A stretch of 54,683 nt of DNA from Gryganskiella cystojenkinii (GCA_015852425.1 JAAAIG010000095.1:14671-69353); one strand, 5' to 3'; counted from the stretch's first letter, positions 35,775 to 48,509 are shown. Made by a program: numbers and translations. Notes: generated by a model not told the origin, from the letters alone.

Positions 35775-36068
35775 ATGCGTTTTTGCTTGTCCTTTGCGTT
35801 TGCTGCCCTTGCAATTGGTGTTGTATCTGCTCAGGATACAACAGTAGCCTGCAATGAAAAGACAATCCCCATTTGTTGCACTTTGTTCGCACCTGTGAAC
35901 AACGCAGTGATTAAGAGCACCTTCGGATCAGATCTCAAGATGCCTCCAGGCCATCTCGGTGTGGGCTGTGGGCTTCAAGGCTCTCTTGCGTGCATCGCAG
36001 GGCAAAAAAGGGACTGTTACTACTTTGCTGAAAATCTTGGACTAGCTGCCGGATGCAGTGAGAAATAA
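35775..36068 (+). CDS. Small secreted cysteine-rich protein, paralogue B
   Basis: Intronless, 97 aa. Signal peptide MRFCLSFAFAALAIGVVSAQ, then a mature chain with seven cysteines: VACNEKTIPICC, GVGC, LAC, RDC, AAGC. The spacing equals paralogue A: 7 residues between C1 and CC, 29 to the next Cys, 7 to the next, and 12 between the YY-flanking Cys and the last. The penultimate Cys of A is Ala here, so one disulfide partner is lost or re-paired. IPICC, a GxLG motif (GHLGVGC, compare GDLGQAC), the YY pair and the LGLA stretch are shared. Function unknown. The gene points away from paralogue A, so an inverted duplication is likely. Confidence 0.78.
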   Translation: MRFCLSFAFAALAIGVVSAQDTTVACNEKTIPICCTLFAPVNNAVIKSTFGSDLKMPPGHLGVGCGLQGSLACIAGQKRDCYYFAENLGLAAGCSEK

Positions 36069-36628
36069 AAAGGACTGCCATCGCTTAGATCATCCCCCGT
36101 CATTCTCTCTTTTTAAGGCTCCTTGTTGTGCCCTTATGCTTTCTAAGGCCTTTGTCATTATGTGGGGAAAAGCAGGAAGCCTAACGCGAATTCTGTTTTG
36201 GTTCGATTTAAGGCTGTTGCGCAGATCGGAACGGTGGGTGTCAGACAATAACAATTTGGACCACTGGAAAAAAGAAAAAACAATAAAAGGACGCGTCTCG
36301 CATGAAAATGAAACATAGGGAGAATGAACACACCTTTTTCCCGAGGTGTAAGTTCTCTCACTGAGACCAGACAAATGACTTTGGGAACACCTGCCCGTTT
36401 TTTTTCTCGCCCTTCCTTCGTTAGTTCCAAAGCAAAAAAAAAAAAAAAAGGCGCCTCGCCAACGCTACTGCGTTCTTACTAATCATCGTTTCCTAATTAC
36501 TCCCCATAACTCTTGTCTTCGCCCCTCTTATTTGTTCTGTACTCTCCCTATCAAAACATTTTACAAGCACCCAAAGACTTCACAAAACAATATCAAACAA
36601 CTTTGACGACTTTAAACAACTTTGAACA
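36069..36628. other. Intergenic: 3' side of paralogue B and MICOS gene promoter
   Basis: 560 nt, including a 16-A run near 36435 and a C/T- and CAAA-rich leader before the ATG at 36629. No supported frame. Confidence 0.4.
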
Positions 36629-38205
36629 ATGAGCCGCTCTTCAGTGGAAGTAAGAGATCTTCGGGATCGACGTCGACCAAAAAAAAACAGAAACAAAATC
36701 TTTTCTCTTAACTGCAACAGAAGAAGCTTGAAACTGAGCGTCTTTTTTCATTGATGGTGTTAGTATGAATATCGTAAACTCAAGGCGAACCAGGAGCCAC
36801 TTATGCCCGGTATCGCCTACGCCGGTGCTGCCGCTGTTGGTGGTGCAATCATCGTGAACCGTGTTCGTAAGTGATTCGAAAATGATAACGAGGTTCGGAC
36901 AAACTGCGTGGGAATGACGAACAACGAAAAACGAAATGACCTTTTAAAGCCGACAATTGATTTTCCTTCTCGCCTGTTTTTATCACAGCCAGCATTGGGG
37001 TCAAGATCTTCACTCCCTTGGCCTTGGCAGCCGTGACAGGAAGCTACTTCTTGCCCGCACACACGGATCTAATCAAGGGAGCTTTCTACATCCCTCTTCG
37101 AGTCTCGAAATCTGGCACTGCAGACTCGGCTTCGGATTCCTTGAAGGATCTGAAACGGTCCGTCGACGGTGCCACCTTTGATCTCGGACACAAGACCATC
37201 ACGGCCGTCGACGATGTCTCTCGTCAGGCTCAGACCAGCTGGGATGATATCCGCCACAAGGCTGAGAAACTTGCTGATTCCTACAAAGACGCCGGTCAGG
37301 AGCAAGTCAACAAGGTTGTGGAGAAATCCGTCCAGGAGGCCAAGTATTGGCTTGATCAACAAAAAGCCGAGGCCGATCGGATCTTGAATGAGACAGCCTC
37401 TGCTGTGACCACTGCAACTGCAGCCGCCGCGGCAAAAGCCTCGTCCTCATTGCCTTCGGATCATTTTAACCGGTTCCACAACAATACGTCTCAGGCTGCC
37501 AAGGAGTCGGCTTTCTACTCCTCGAGTGAAAAGCCCTCGTCCTCGCGCTGGTCCTGGTGGAGCAAGTCTGACAGTGTTGCTCCCAAGTTGGAGCTCGAGA
37601 AAAAGGTTCGTGATACTGCGGGGGCGAATTCTTCCTCATCCACGCGTGTTGGCCGTCGTCCTTCTGTCAGTGCTTCTTCTACTCCGGTCTCGGCCGACAA
37701 TAAGGGTCCTCGCAAGGTTCTCGTTGTAGACAAGTCAATTGCCACTACTGCTGTCAAGGGACACGATAACACAGTCAACCGTGCAGCCCTGATGGGCAAG
37801 AATGCTGAGGAGACTGCTCACAAGGTCTACAACAATGTAATCGACGCTGCGTTACCCAAGGAACGTCAGAGTCGCAATGAGATCCATCAGATTAGTGTTG
37901 CACGCAGGGCTTCCGAGAGTGGCCTGAAAGATGGTCAGTACCGTGTTCGTGAAGTCAGGAGTGGAGAAGAGGCGGAAGCCGAGCGTGTTGGAGGTAAACT
38001 CCGAGCAATCAAGAAAGATCTTGCCCATGGTCTTGAGAACATCGAGAAGCGAGCGCATATGCTCTATGATGGTGTTGAATATTTGGAACAGTCAATCAAC
38101 AAGCGTGTGGAGAAGTCTTTGCAAGAGGAGGCTGACTTTTGGCATGAACAGTCTTTGAAGGACCAACAGGCCACGAACACTCGTGGTGGAGACCGAGCCA
38201 TGTAA
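36629..38205 (+). CDS. MICOS complex subunit, apolipoprotein O-like (Mic26/Mic27 family)
   Basis: Inner-membrane protein of the MICOS complex that shapes crista junctions. Exons: 36629-36649 (21 nt), 36764-36866, 36989-38205, giving 446 aa. The conserved part is N-terminal: YEYRKLKANQEP, GIAYAGAAAVGGAIIVNRVP (first membrane segment), then SIGVKIFTPLALAAVTGSYF (second) and LPAHTDLIKG. A DUF-like amphipathic region (SLKDLKRSVD, QTSWDDIRHKAEKLADSYKD) follows. The C-terminal half (about 180-446) is a long Ser/Ala-rich then helical extension ending HEQSLKDQQATNTRGG, with a second helical repeat-like region (RAIKKDLAHGLENIEKRAHM). It is longer than yeast Mic26/27 (230 aa). No classical presequence is visible. 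AATAAA at 38274. Confidence 0.75.
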
Positions 38206-38273
38206 ATAGTCACTGGTGGCGTATTTTTGAACGGATCCCATGCCCTGTTGTAAATAGTTGTGCTAGCTGAATG

Positions 38274-38279
38274 AATAAA
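38274..38279 (+). terminator. Poly(A) signal of the MICOS gene
   Basis: AATAAA 69 nt after the stop codon, followed by an A run. Confidence 0.5.
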
Positions 38280-39103
38280 AACGATATCCAATTGTTTGTT
38301 GCAATTTACTAATAACTTGGTGCCCCAAAGTCCAAGTATGAAAAACGTGTTCTGGGCAAAGCGATTTGGGCTGAAAAGCCAAGGGTTATCGTAGTGCAAA
38401 AAACACTCTCGTATCTCCGGCGGAGGGATATCGGAGAAAGAAAGCATTGATTTTTTTTTTTATGGTTTTTGCAAGAACCGTGGATAAAGAAGTGTGGTTC
38501 TGTCTGTCTCTCGGGGAGAAGACCAGAAAAAGAAAAAGAAAAAAGTAACTTCGATTCAGCCCAGGAAAAAGGCCAAGAGAATGAATGGCTGTGATGAAAG
38601 ATTGATTTCTCATCAGCAAGTAGAAAGAGCAGAGTGATGAATTGGAATGACAAGATTGATCCTGGGCGTGTATTGTCTCAACCTGCTGGTGGTGTCGGTT
38701 GGGATAAGGGCCAGGGAAGGTTTATGGTCTGTTCAGGAAGAGGGGTCTGTGTCAACCACAAACCTAAAAAACCTTGCGGATTCTCTTTTTCTCTCTTCTT
38801 TTTAATTCACATTCATTTCATTTCAATTCCTTCTCTTTCTTATTTCTTCTTCTTTTTCTTCATTGACGACACCCCTTTTCTTCTTTTCTTTTGTCGTCTC
38901 TATTCCTCTATTCCTTTTCATTCCTTATTCATTTCCTAGCGGCAGATTAACTTTCGTTGCTAATTCTCTGTCGTCGTTCTCGTCACCTTTCTTTTCTCAC
39001 AGAGGACTCGAACACTCTCTCTCTGCAGGAGCAAGATAACGGACACCACACCCCCTTCGTCCTCCCTTCTCCCCAATAACACCCCCCCGGACCACATAAT
39101 CCG
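38280..39103. other. Intergenic region upstream of ATG26
   Basis: About 820 nt. Strongly pyrimidine-rich (38780-39060), as in a leader or core promoter; no supported frame. Confidence 0.45.
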
Positions 39104-42100
39104 ATGAGTTTGAAAGACAAGTTGATCAAACCACCCACGAGTGGGTCTGCCCTCTTACAGTTTGTCTCGGCCGCTTTACGTTCGGTAAGAAACAAGACGA
39201 CCCTCCCTTCCCCACCTCCTTTTGGTCAACTGCGGTCCAAGCAGCAAAAGCACAAGACAACAACAAAGAAATGGATCCCAAGACAGACAACGCAGCATGG
39301 AGGCAAAGCAGCAAAGACAATTGAAAACGACACGAGGAAAAGGGAGCAAAGGGAGAAGTGAAAGCTCAAAACGATATGGACCTGATACAGGGACAATGCA
39401 AGGGTGTCATGCGACCTGACGGGTGGTGTCGTCTTTTGGTTTGTTTGGACGAGTTTATTTTTTATTTCTTCAACTTTAGCTTGTAGGAGTAAAAGCGACA
39501 GAAAAGTGGGGTAGAGACAATATCATATGTCAGTGGAGGAGGGGAGCAAAGAATGGGCAGCCACTTCTTTTGGGATCGTTAGAAAAAAAGAAAAAAAAAA
39601 AAAAAGGTCGGAAATCGATCGACCGGTCACTGCCCCTGTGCGTTTGCATATGTTGGAAAGAGAGAGAAAAAAAAAAGAGTACATCAAAGTCAGCAGGTAG
39701 TAGTCTAGACTCTCAAGTAGTCGACGATCTACTGTATCTCCTAGTCGGGTCGGCAACAGGAATGGGCAATATATGAATGACCTAAGCATAAAGGTTGAAG
39801 AGCACTTTTGGCATCACCTCTTTGCTCGGCCGTTTTTTGCCCAACAAAAAAACGAAACCCGCGCACGCATAGAATCAAGAAGAGAGGGTGGGACCCTTTG
39901 TTCAGCCATTCCTGTCTTTCGAGTACTAATGAACTTCATGTTTTGTCGGACTTTTCTCTTTGCTGGTATTTTTATTCAAATAGGAGAGCATGAATCCCGA
40001 CTTTAACCCCGAGGAAGACGATGACATGGTTCACGTCAACGACGAGGGTAAAAAAAATGGACAAGGGAAAAGGGGACTTGGTACCAGGATCCGACAAAAT
40101 TGTTTTCTTCTTTACTGACAGGATTTGTGATTTCCTCTGTTATCTCTTTAGGCAAGGACAATGCTCGTCATCGAATGCTCTTTAGACAGGAATCGACCCA
40201 CGGCCTCGGGATTCACTCGGATGGCGAGGAAGAGGACTTTAGTGACGACGAGAGAGGTCACGCTGATCATCCCCGACGACCCTCGCATCATTCTGTCCAC
40301 CAACAGCATCAGCTCTCGGTCCCAGATAGTCCCATGAGTCTCCCAAGTGATATCTCAAAGTCGGCCAGTGGAATCTCGTTCGGTTCTTCCAAAGACAAGA
40401 AGACGGTCGCGGAAAAGTTGCAGGCTGCGTTTGGCTACCCAGAGGTCGAGGAGTTTATTGGAGGTGAGGAGAAAGAACGAGCTTTAGTAGGACTACTGAT
40501 CATGCCATTCTCGTTTATCATGGCCATTAACTCTCTTTTTTGGTTTTCTCTTTTGCCAGAGTATTCTTGTTGGCTGGCCCGCTCGGTACTCTTGCCAGGA
40601 TACATGTACTTGACCTCGAACCATATATGCTTTTATGCCAACTTGCCCAGCAGTCAGGATGTGATCCAGAAGGAAGGATTCTTTTCCAAAAAGTCAAAGA
40701 CGACCAAGCAATTCACCCGATACTGGTTCATCTTGAAGAATGACGTCCTCAGCTATTACGGCAATCAAACTGTAGGTGTCTTTCTTTGTCAATGCTGTTC
40801 AGTTATGATACCATCTTTGCCAAACGTTTGGCGCTAATCTTGAGTCTAACCAATATTTTGGACATCACAATTTTGGTGGCTAAACAGGATGTCTACTACC
40901 CCATCAAGACCATTGACCTCAAGAACGCTCTCTCGGCCGAACCATCGGCCAATGACGATCGAAACTTTTACATCTTCACCAACAACCGCAAGTATACCTT
41001 CAGAACGGACTCGGAGCTCGCCAAGGCCGACTGGGTCAAGGCGATTCAAAAGTCTATCTTCCACGCCAAGATGGAGGGCGATAAAGTCAAGGTGAGTTTT
41101 GGCTCTTGCTTAAACCCCTATTCATGATTTTACCTCCAGTTGAAATCTTCTTTTTCAAAACTAAATACTGTTTTTTCTTGGTAGATCTCAATTCCTTTGG
41201 CGAATGTGCTTGATGTGGAGATGAACACTATGGCCTTTGCAGAGGCCATTCAGGTCAAGGTCATGGAGAGCGACGAATCTTTTGCTGTTGACGAGGTAAA
41301 TACTTATTCAGGGGTCGAACAAGAAGTATCATTCTTCGCCATATTAACATACTCTTTTTTTGCTCCTTCACAGTACTACTTTGCGTACTTTAACGAGACT
41401 GCCAAAACCTTGAATGCGTTGAAGACCCAGGTGAAGAAGTTTCAACAAAGACGTGGACTGGATCCCAACTGTGACCACAAGATCTACGACAGTACTTCAC
41501 CCAACGTCAGCTCTCCCCGAAAGACGCCTGCGACCACTTACACGACCACCACTGAGGCGACCCATCGACCTTCACCCATATCTGGTCTCGCCAGCACTTT
41601 ATTCCAGAGTGCGGGCAGTTCTAAGCGCAACAGTGTTCGTCTTCACCCTGAACAGACAAAGTCGCCCTCGAGAAGTACCAGCCCGGCTCTGAAATCCCAA
41701 CCTGCGTCAGATACCGAGGACAACGCCGAAAAGGAAAAGTCCAAGCATGCGCTCTCGTTTTCGATTCGCGGCACTACCAGCTGGATTGCAGACCATCGTC
41801 CCGAGGGCAGTGCTGGCGATGAAAGTTTAACATTGAACGAGAAGGAGCAGGAATCATTCAGAAAAGAGTTTTCGCTGCCGCTGTCTGAGGGACTGAGCGC
41901 GGTCGTTTCTGGATACCTTCTCCGCATTTTGCCTCTTTATGGACGGGTTTATCTCTCGGACAACTACCTGTGCTTCAAGTCCAAAGTGTATGGAACCCGT
42001 ACCAAGGTCATTGTCCCACTCACAGATATTGAACAGGTCGATAAGCATAAGGGTACCAGATTCTATTTCCATGGACTCAGTCTTTCGACCAAAACGGACG

Positions 42101-44588
42101 AGGAAATCTTTTTCGAATTTTCTTCGACAGAGACCCGGAACACGATCCTGAACACTCTTCGTGATCGGATCACACCAGAGGCCCAGGAACGCCGTCTGAA
42201 ACAGCGGGCTCAGATCATTGCAGAGACGCCCTCCGTCGAGTTGGATGACCCGATGGAGTCCCGTGTGATGGATTCATTGCAGCTCCGTGAAGAACCTGTA
42301 CATGTCGAACCCATGTCCTGGGCGTCCCATCCTGGATTCAAACCCTCGCGTCCTTTGCACATCACTTGTCTGACAATTGGAAGTCGAGGTGATGTTCAAC
42401 CCTACATTGCGCTTTGCAAGAGATTGATGCAGGATGGACACTCCTGCCGTATCTCGACTCATGGTGAATACAAGGACTGGATCGAAGGCCATGGAATCGA
42501 ATTTGGTCTTGTTGGAGTAAGCGACTCTGAAGTCTTGATATCATGCAGGGAGGATATATCGCGCAAAAAGATAGCTGACTTGAAGCACTTTTGTTACAAT
42601 TTTTTTTCGAATAGGGTGATCCTGGCGAGCTTATCGAGCTTTGCGTTGAGAACGGAATGTTCACAGTCTCATTTATTCGTGAGGGTCTCAAGCGCTTCCG
42701 AGGCTGGTTGGACGAATTGATGGAGACAGCTTGGACCGCCTGTCAGGGAACAGATGTCTTGATCGAGTCTCCCTCGGCCATGGCTGGTATTCATATTGCT
42801 GAGAAACTCGACATTCCTTACTTCCGTGCATTCCCTTTCCCCTGGACTCGTACTCGCGCATTCCCTCATCCTTTCGCCGTTCCTGAGCATAACCTTGGTC
42901 GTGGATACAACTACATGACTTATGTCATGATCGAACAGGTTTTCTGGAAGGGTATCTCTGGTCAGATCAACAAGTGGCGCAAGGACACATTGGGATTAGG
43001 CCCAACTACTCTGGAGAAGCAAGATGCTCATCGCGTGCCCAGTTTGTACTCTTGGAGTCCCAACGTAGTCCCTGCCCCCATGGACTGGCATTCGTGGATT
43101 CACGTCACTGGTTATTGGTTCTTGGATAACCCGGATCTTGCCTGGACCCCTCCCGAGGACCTGGTTCAGTTCTTGAAAGCGGATCCCAAAAACAAGCCTG
43201 TTTATATCGGCTTTGGATCCATGGTCGTTCCTGATCCCGATGGCATGACAAGAGCGATTATCGAGGCCGTGGTCAAGTCTGGTGTTCGCGCCATCATCTC
43301 GAAGGGATGGTCGGATCGTTTGACCAGTCAGGATCCCGCTGCATCTCCTGGAGCCCCTGTCAAAAAGACTGAGGAGATTGTTTACCCTCCAAGCGTCTAC
43401 ATGCTCAAGTCGGTCCCCCACGATTGGCTGTTCCCTCAGCTGTCTGGCTGTGTCCATCACGGTGGAGCTGGTACAACTGCTGCTGGTCTTCGCGCCGGTA
43501 TCCCCACGGTAATCAAGCCCTATTTCGGAGATCAGTACTTCTGGGCTCAGCGTATTGAGGAAGCCGGAGTTGGTGTCTGGTGCCACGATTTGAGTGTCAA
43601 GAAGCTGACCACGGCCTTGGTGTCGATCACTACCGACGAGAAGATGATCCGTAAGGCTCAGATGATTGGTGAGAAGATTCGGGCGGAGGATGGTGTCGGA
43701 ACCGCTGTTCAATACTTTTACCATGACCTGGGACTCGCGAAGCAGCGCTTGGCCAAACATCGTAAGGACAAGTCGGAAGATACCCCTGTCAAGTTCAAGG
43801 TACAGGAAGGTGAAGATGATTGGTGGTTTGTTCAGCCTTCCGCCGGTGCCAGTGGCGCGACTTCAGCTGGTGAAGGATCCGAGAGCCTCAACATGAATGT
43901 CCTTTCTGGTAGTGAGGAAGAATCTGTGTCGACTCCTTCGGATGGTGTGGCACCTAGCATGGAGGCCTTCATGGACTTGCAACACTCCGCATCGTATCAT
44001 GGCAAACAGTCGAAATCCGAGCCTCTGTCACATGATCTGCATTATTCGTTAACAGAACCCGGACCGGACAGAGCCACGAACAAGATCAACCATAGCGATG
44101 AGAGTGCGGAGGGTCTGGCCGCGCAATTGGAGGCGTTGCAACCACCCAGCCAAAGTCCTGTTCCGCTCTTTGCCCAGTCCTTTGGCCATGGCGAGAACCG
44201 TGAGAAGGAGAGACCGACAAGCAGCACCTCGTCGACGAGTAGCAGCAAAGTCAACAAAAGGACCTCGACCGCTCGCAAGGTGATCGAGTCTCTGACGACC
44301 AAAGCGACGCATATGACGGGTTATTTCAGCCCCCATAGTCAACCCTCGACCCCGCCACCATCGTCTACGCTCGAGACTCATTTTGGAGGTCACTCTGCTT
44401 CTGGTAGCTCGAGCACGATCACGAGTAGCTCGGGACAGTCCGAGCAACAAGCTCCTCCTGCTCCAGTCTCGGGTAAATCTCACAAATCGAACGCGTCGAC
44501 CTCGGGTATTAACATTGGTATCCCTTCCTCGTCCAAGGATGCTTCCAAGACTATTGTAGGCAACGCTCACCCGCACACGCTGCGATAG
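39104..44588 (+). CDS. ATG26: Sterol 3-beta-glucosyltransferase (GRAM-PH-GRAM-GT)
   Basis: Transfers glucose from UDP-glucose to membrane sterols; in some fungi it is needed for pexophagy. Exons: 39104-39184, 39984-40047, 40152-40463, 40560-40771, 40888-41091, 41185-41295, 41374-42516, 42615-44588, giving 1366 aa. Domain order: disordered acidic N-terminus; first GRAM (YSCWLARSVLLPGYMYLTSN); PH (FTRYWFILKNDVLSYYGNQT to WVKAIQKSIFHAKM); second GRAM (FSLPLSEGLSAVVSGYLLRI, RVYLSDNYLCFKS); GT-B glycosyltransferase from HITCLTIGSRGDVQPYIALC through PKNKPVYIGFGSMV to the UDP-sugar signature CVHHGGAGTTAAGLRAGIPT and FGDQYFWAQRIEEAG. About 240 further Ser/Thr/Pro-rich residues follow DDWWFVQP. The first intron is 799 nt. 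All phases agree. Confidence 0.93.
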
Positions 44589-45233
44589 ACATGAAAACAC
44601 GAAAACATCGCAGATGCAATCACGTAGCATATTAAGAACGGAGTGGGATACATAAAAAGATCATTTTTTTACGAGGGATGTGTTGCAACTTACAACTTTT
44701 TGCTCCGCGCATGTAGCGGTTGATGAAAGAAGCAAAGGATCATCGATGACTGTCCCCAAAGGGATGCCAAGTGAACACGTCAACCACTTGGACAAATCCA
44801 AGGAGCTGACAGGGACAGAGAACGAAGAGGAGTCACTCAAAGAGAGAGAGGGTGTTTTGTGACCGTGTTCGATTTCGATTTCGGTTTTAGTTTCTCAGTG
44901 TAAGGACCCAAAGGAATGCATGAATTGAAGTGAATTGAATTGAATTCATCATTCTTCACCGGCTTTCCATTCATTTCATTCTTCTTGAGGTCTCTGTGCT
45001 CCCGCTCTACATCATAACCAACATTCGACTGTATCTGTCCCTTCTCCTCTCTCTTTCCATAACAACCGCTTCTCTCAACATCGCGCAGCAAGAGCCAAGA
45101 CACCAACAAAAGCCAAGCAATTCTCAAACCCTTCGACTCTCAGCGAAATAGATACACACAGCCCTCTTTTTCTACATTCCCTTTTCCCTTTTTCTCTCCT
45201 CCTCCTCCCCTGAACTTGACTTGACCCTTGCAA
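44589..45233. other. Intergenic: ATG26 3' side and VPS23 promoter
   Basis: 645 nt. Contains a TGAAT pentamer repeat (44921-44946) and a C/T-rich leader before the next ATG. No supported frame. Confidence 0.45.
44921..44946 (+). repeat. TGAAT pentanucleotide microsatellite
   Basis: Five units of TGAAT/TGAAG in tandem, with one unit variant. Confidence 0.65.
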
Positions 45234-47283
45234 ATGGATCCCGAGATTGCGGAATGGCTCCAACGGGCCTTGTTGACCATCGGAGTATGTCCTCTTTCTC
45301 TCGTGCTTTCTCTCTTTGTCTGTCACCTGAATGACGTGACAACCATGCCGTATTTCTCGCGCAGGTGTCGCCTCCTGCGGACTCACAAATACATGCCTTC
45401 GTTTTCTCTCATGAACCCCTCATAGTACCAACATCGAGACCGCATGTATGCCGATGTAGAGGCCGTTCTCCGATTATTTCAAAACTTTTTGGTGCCCAAG
45501 GCAGAGACATATAGTATGAATGCTTACATTCAATTCTTGGACACAAAAAGGACTCAAACGAGGAGCATGTGGCGTCACAAAGGGACAAGAATATCAATCA
45601 TATGCTGACACTCTTGTGTGTGGTGTTCCCGTTTACTATCTCTTATTAGCCCACGACAATGGTCGATCACAACTCTTACTTTCACTCATTGGAACAGTAC
45701 CGATCATGTACCAGTCTGCAACATACAATATCCCTGTGGCTTTCTGGCTCCCGACCTCGTACCCCTCCGTGGCACCGATTGTGTTTGTGACGCCGACGGC
45801 GTTGATGCTCGTCAAGCCAGGAAACTATGTCGATGTAAGCGGCCGCTGCTACCATCCATACCTGGCATACTGGAACAACCGGAGCGATGTGAGTCTTTTT
45901 GTTACTATCCAGGTTTGCTGTGCTGTCTCGAAAGTGGGACAAAGCCAATTCCGAGTGTACTGATGATTGTCTTTATTTTGCACAAACTTCTATTCCCCTA
46001 TTTCATAGTCCAACCTCGTGGGTCTTATCAGTGTCATGCAGGGAGTCTTTTCACAGGAACCACCAGTCTATGCCAAATCGAATTCCTCGTCGACTCAACA
46101 ACAACAACCACAATCGAGTCCCACTATCGGGGGATACCCATCGCCCACGACCTCGGTATGTCATTCGTTTTAGATTACTCTTTAGAGTAACTTTGCTCTA
46201 ACAACAGAAAACCTGGAAACTAACGAAAAAGGTGATATCGTATACCTTTTTTTTCAAACCAAATAGTTGAGGCCAGCTCCACCAATTTTGTCGTACGCGC
46301 CAAGGGCAGCAACATCGACTACTTCGACACTGCAACAACAATCAGGATCCCACTCTCAACTTAATCGTCCCACAGCCTCGACTTCAACGGCGACAACCTA
46401 TGGGTCTACATCGCACCCTCTTACCCCACAACAGGCGCAACTGTACACAAAACTGCAGACAACCCTTTCAGATTACAAGAAGGCGTCCTCAAGAGAGATG
46501 GATACTCTTGTGACTGTGAACAAACAGTTGAACGATGCCGAGAACAGCACAAAGGCCGAGATTGAAAGTCTCAGAGACTTGCAGGTACAGATTCTGGATA
46601 GTCAAGGGTTTATCGCCTCTTCTGATAGTGGTATATCAATCGAGATGACAATTAACACAAGAAAATTTCTTCTTCTTTCGTGCTAGACCAAGATCCAGTA
46701 CAACATTACGACGCTTACTAGGACCATTGAGCAATTGAACGCCAAAATTGATCAGATTCAAAATTGGCCAGAGGAACCAGTAGACGAAATTATCTGTGGA
46801 AGTAGCGTTGTTCACAACCAGTAAGTTAGAAACGTTTGGTTTAGTGGAATGACATGGGCTAGGGCTTTTCGTTGAGGATGTACTCGTTCTGTGCTCTTGG
46901 ATATGTGCTCCAATGAAACTGACTCAATAGTTTTTTTTTTATGCCACCAAAAAAATATAGACTATTTGAGCTGGTGGCGGAGGAGATAGCGATTGAAGAC
47001 ACGATCTATTTATTGGGAAAGGCTTTGAGCCAGGATAAAGTCGAGTTGAATGCGTACATGAAGGTAAGCAATAGGATCACCTCGGATTATGCTGTTTGCT
47101 GTTAACACACCCTGTCGATTATTTTTTTTCAGCCGCTCAAGAAACCGTTGACTAATTCTAGGGTGTAAAAAAACACATCTTTATCGCACTATCGCATAGC
47201 ACTTGAGGAACTTGTCGCGCGAACAGTTTATGAAGAAGGCACTTATTAAAAAGGTCAAGGTCCAACTTGGCCATGTCGAGTAG
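45234..47283 (+). CDS. VPS23: ESCRT-I subunit Vps23/TSG101
   Basis: Ubiquitin-binding ESCRT-I subunit that sorts cargo into multivesicular bodies. Exons: 45234-45284, 45426-45513, 45650-45888, 46009-46155, 46267-46584, 46687-46820, 46961-47063, 47200-47283, giving 387 aa. The N-terminal UEV domain (1-~150) has IGTVPIMYQSATYNIPVAFW, PIVFVTPTALMLVKPGNYVD, YLAYWNNRSDSNLVGLISVM and FSQEPPVY. A Gln/Ser/Pro/Thr-rich linker follows. A coiled coil (LYTKLQTTLSDYKKASSREM to QNWPEEPVDE) precedes the steadiness box LFELVAEEIAIEDTIYLLGK to HLRNLSREQFMKKALIKKV. The linker lacks an evident P(S/T)AP motif. The exon 5 donor is CAG|GTACAG, chosen because it restores the coiled-coil frame. Intron 7 has a second strong acceptor at 47132, which would give a different, short C-terminus. 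Confidence 0.93.
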
Positions 47284-47641
47284 AACAAGGAGGCAAGAGT
47301 TTGTTTAGACTTTTTCGAGAAATTAAAAAAAAAAAAAAAAAAGTTGCACCCGTTGCTTCGCCCCCAGGTCGTGACTGCTGCAAAAATAAGTGTGGAATAA
47401 AAGGGTGTGTGTGTGCCTCACCGCAGTGAGAGACGGGGATACAGCAAAGCAAACGCCATTTGAATGCGATGCATTTGCTTTCATTGTCTGTCCCTCTTAG
47501 TCCACACCCTCTCTGCCCTTTTAACCCTCGCATTCAACATCTCTCTTGTGCCCTCGCTCTCTCGTACACAAACGCAACACTACCCAGCTCTTCAACATAC
47601 CCCCTGTCCCCCACCTACCTTGACAATCAAGTTTGACAGCC
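47284..47641. other. Intergenic: VPS23 3' side and nucleotidyltransferase promoter
   Basis: 358 nt with an 18-A run near 47324; no frame supported. Confidence 0.4.
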
Positions 47642-48478
47642 ATGGAGGTACGCATCCTCGGCAATGACTCTACTTGAGTGATTTCTCCTCTGCTCATTTG
47701 ACACTCGACAACAAACAAACTGATCAACTTTGTTCAATGGGATGCATAGGCAACCACAACCAACACCATCACAACAACCGATGCAACGCCTACAATGCCC
47801 ACACCCAATGCAACCTTTGTGCCCGTTGTCGTCCCCGTCATGAATGGGGACAATGGCAGTGTCGCTGCTGTTGACTCGGACGAAAACCTGAAGCAGGAAA
47901 AAGACCAGAAGGAGAAAAAGGTGAAGAAGGCAAAGAAGGAAAAGAAGGAGAAGGAAAACAATCTTGATCAGGAGCAAGACCAGCCGATACCCTTTGTCGA
48001 TCTGCTCTTTGATGTTGTCCTGGTTGAGAAAGCCACCTTTATGAGAAGTCCCAAGTCAGACCATACGCCCCCGAGCTCAACCTCAATCTCGGCCTCGGTC
48101 TCGCACGAGAAGCTGCGATTTGTTCGTGTGGAAATTCAGGAACTGGCGCAGGCGTTCGGAATCGCCCGCAGTACCTGCGAGGCCTTTTTGGAGAAGTATC
48201 CGAATCATGGTCCGACCCGGACCATTCTTGAATCGCTCAATGAATCAGATTTGGAGACCGAGGAAAATGTCGTCAAGTATGTCCGAGATCATGGAGGATG
48301 CAACAGTGCATTCAAGGGTCTTCAAGACCAGCATCATCATCATCTTCAGGATCATCATGATCATCAAGATCAACCCCTGCATGTCTTGCATCCAGAGGGT
48401 GTACCTGAGAGCGCCGCTGATACCGCCATAGGAGCCGAGGCTCTGATAGGAGGGGAGGCGCAAGAGAAGGAGGTTTCT

Positions 48479-48509
<31 letters not shown>

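Noticed and set aside
33896..36068. Calling the Cys-rich pair hydrophobins
   Set aside because: The first CC pair fits, but the second CC pair of the hydrophobin pattern is absent and copy B has an odd number of cysteines. Kept as a hydrophobin-reminiscent unknown family.
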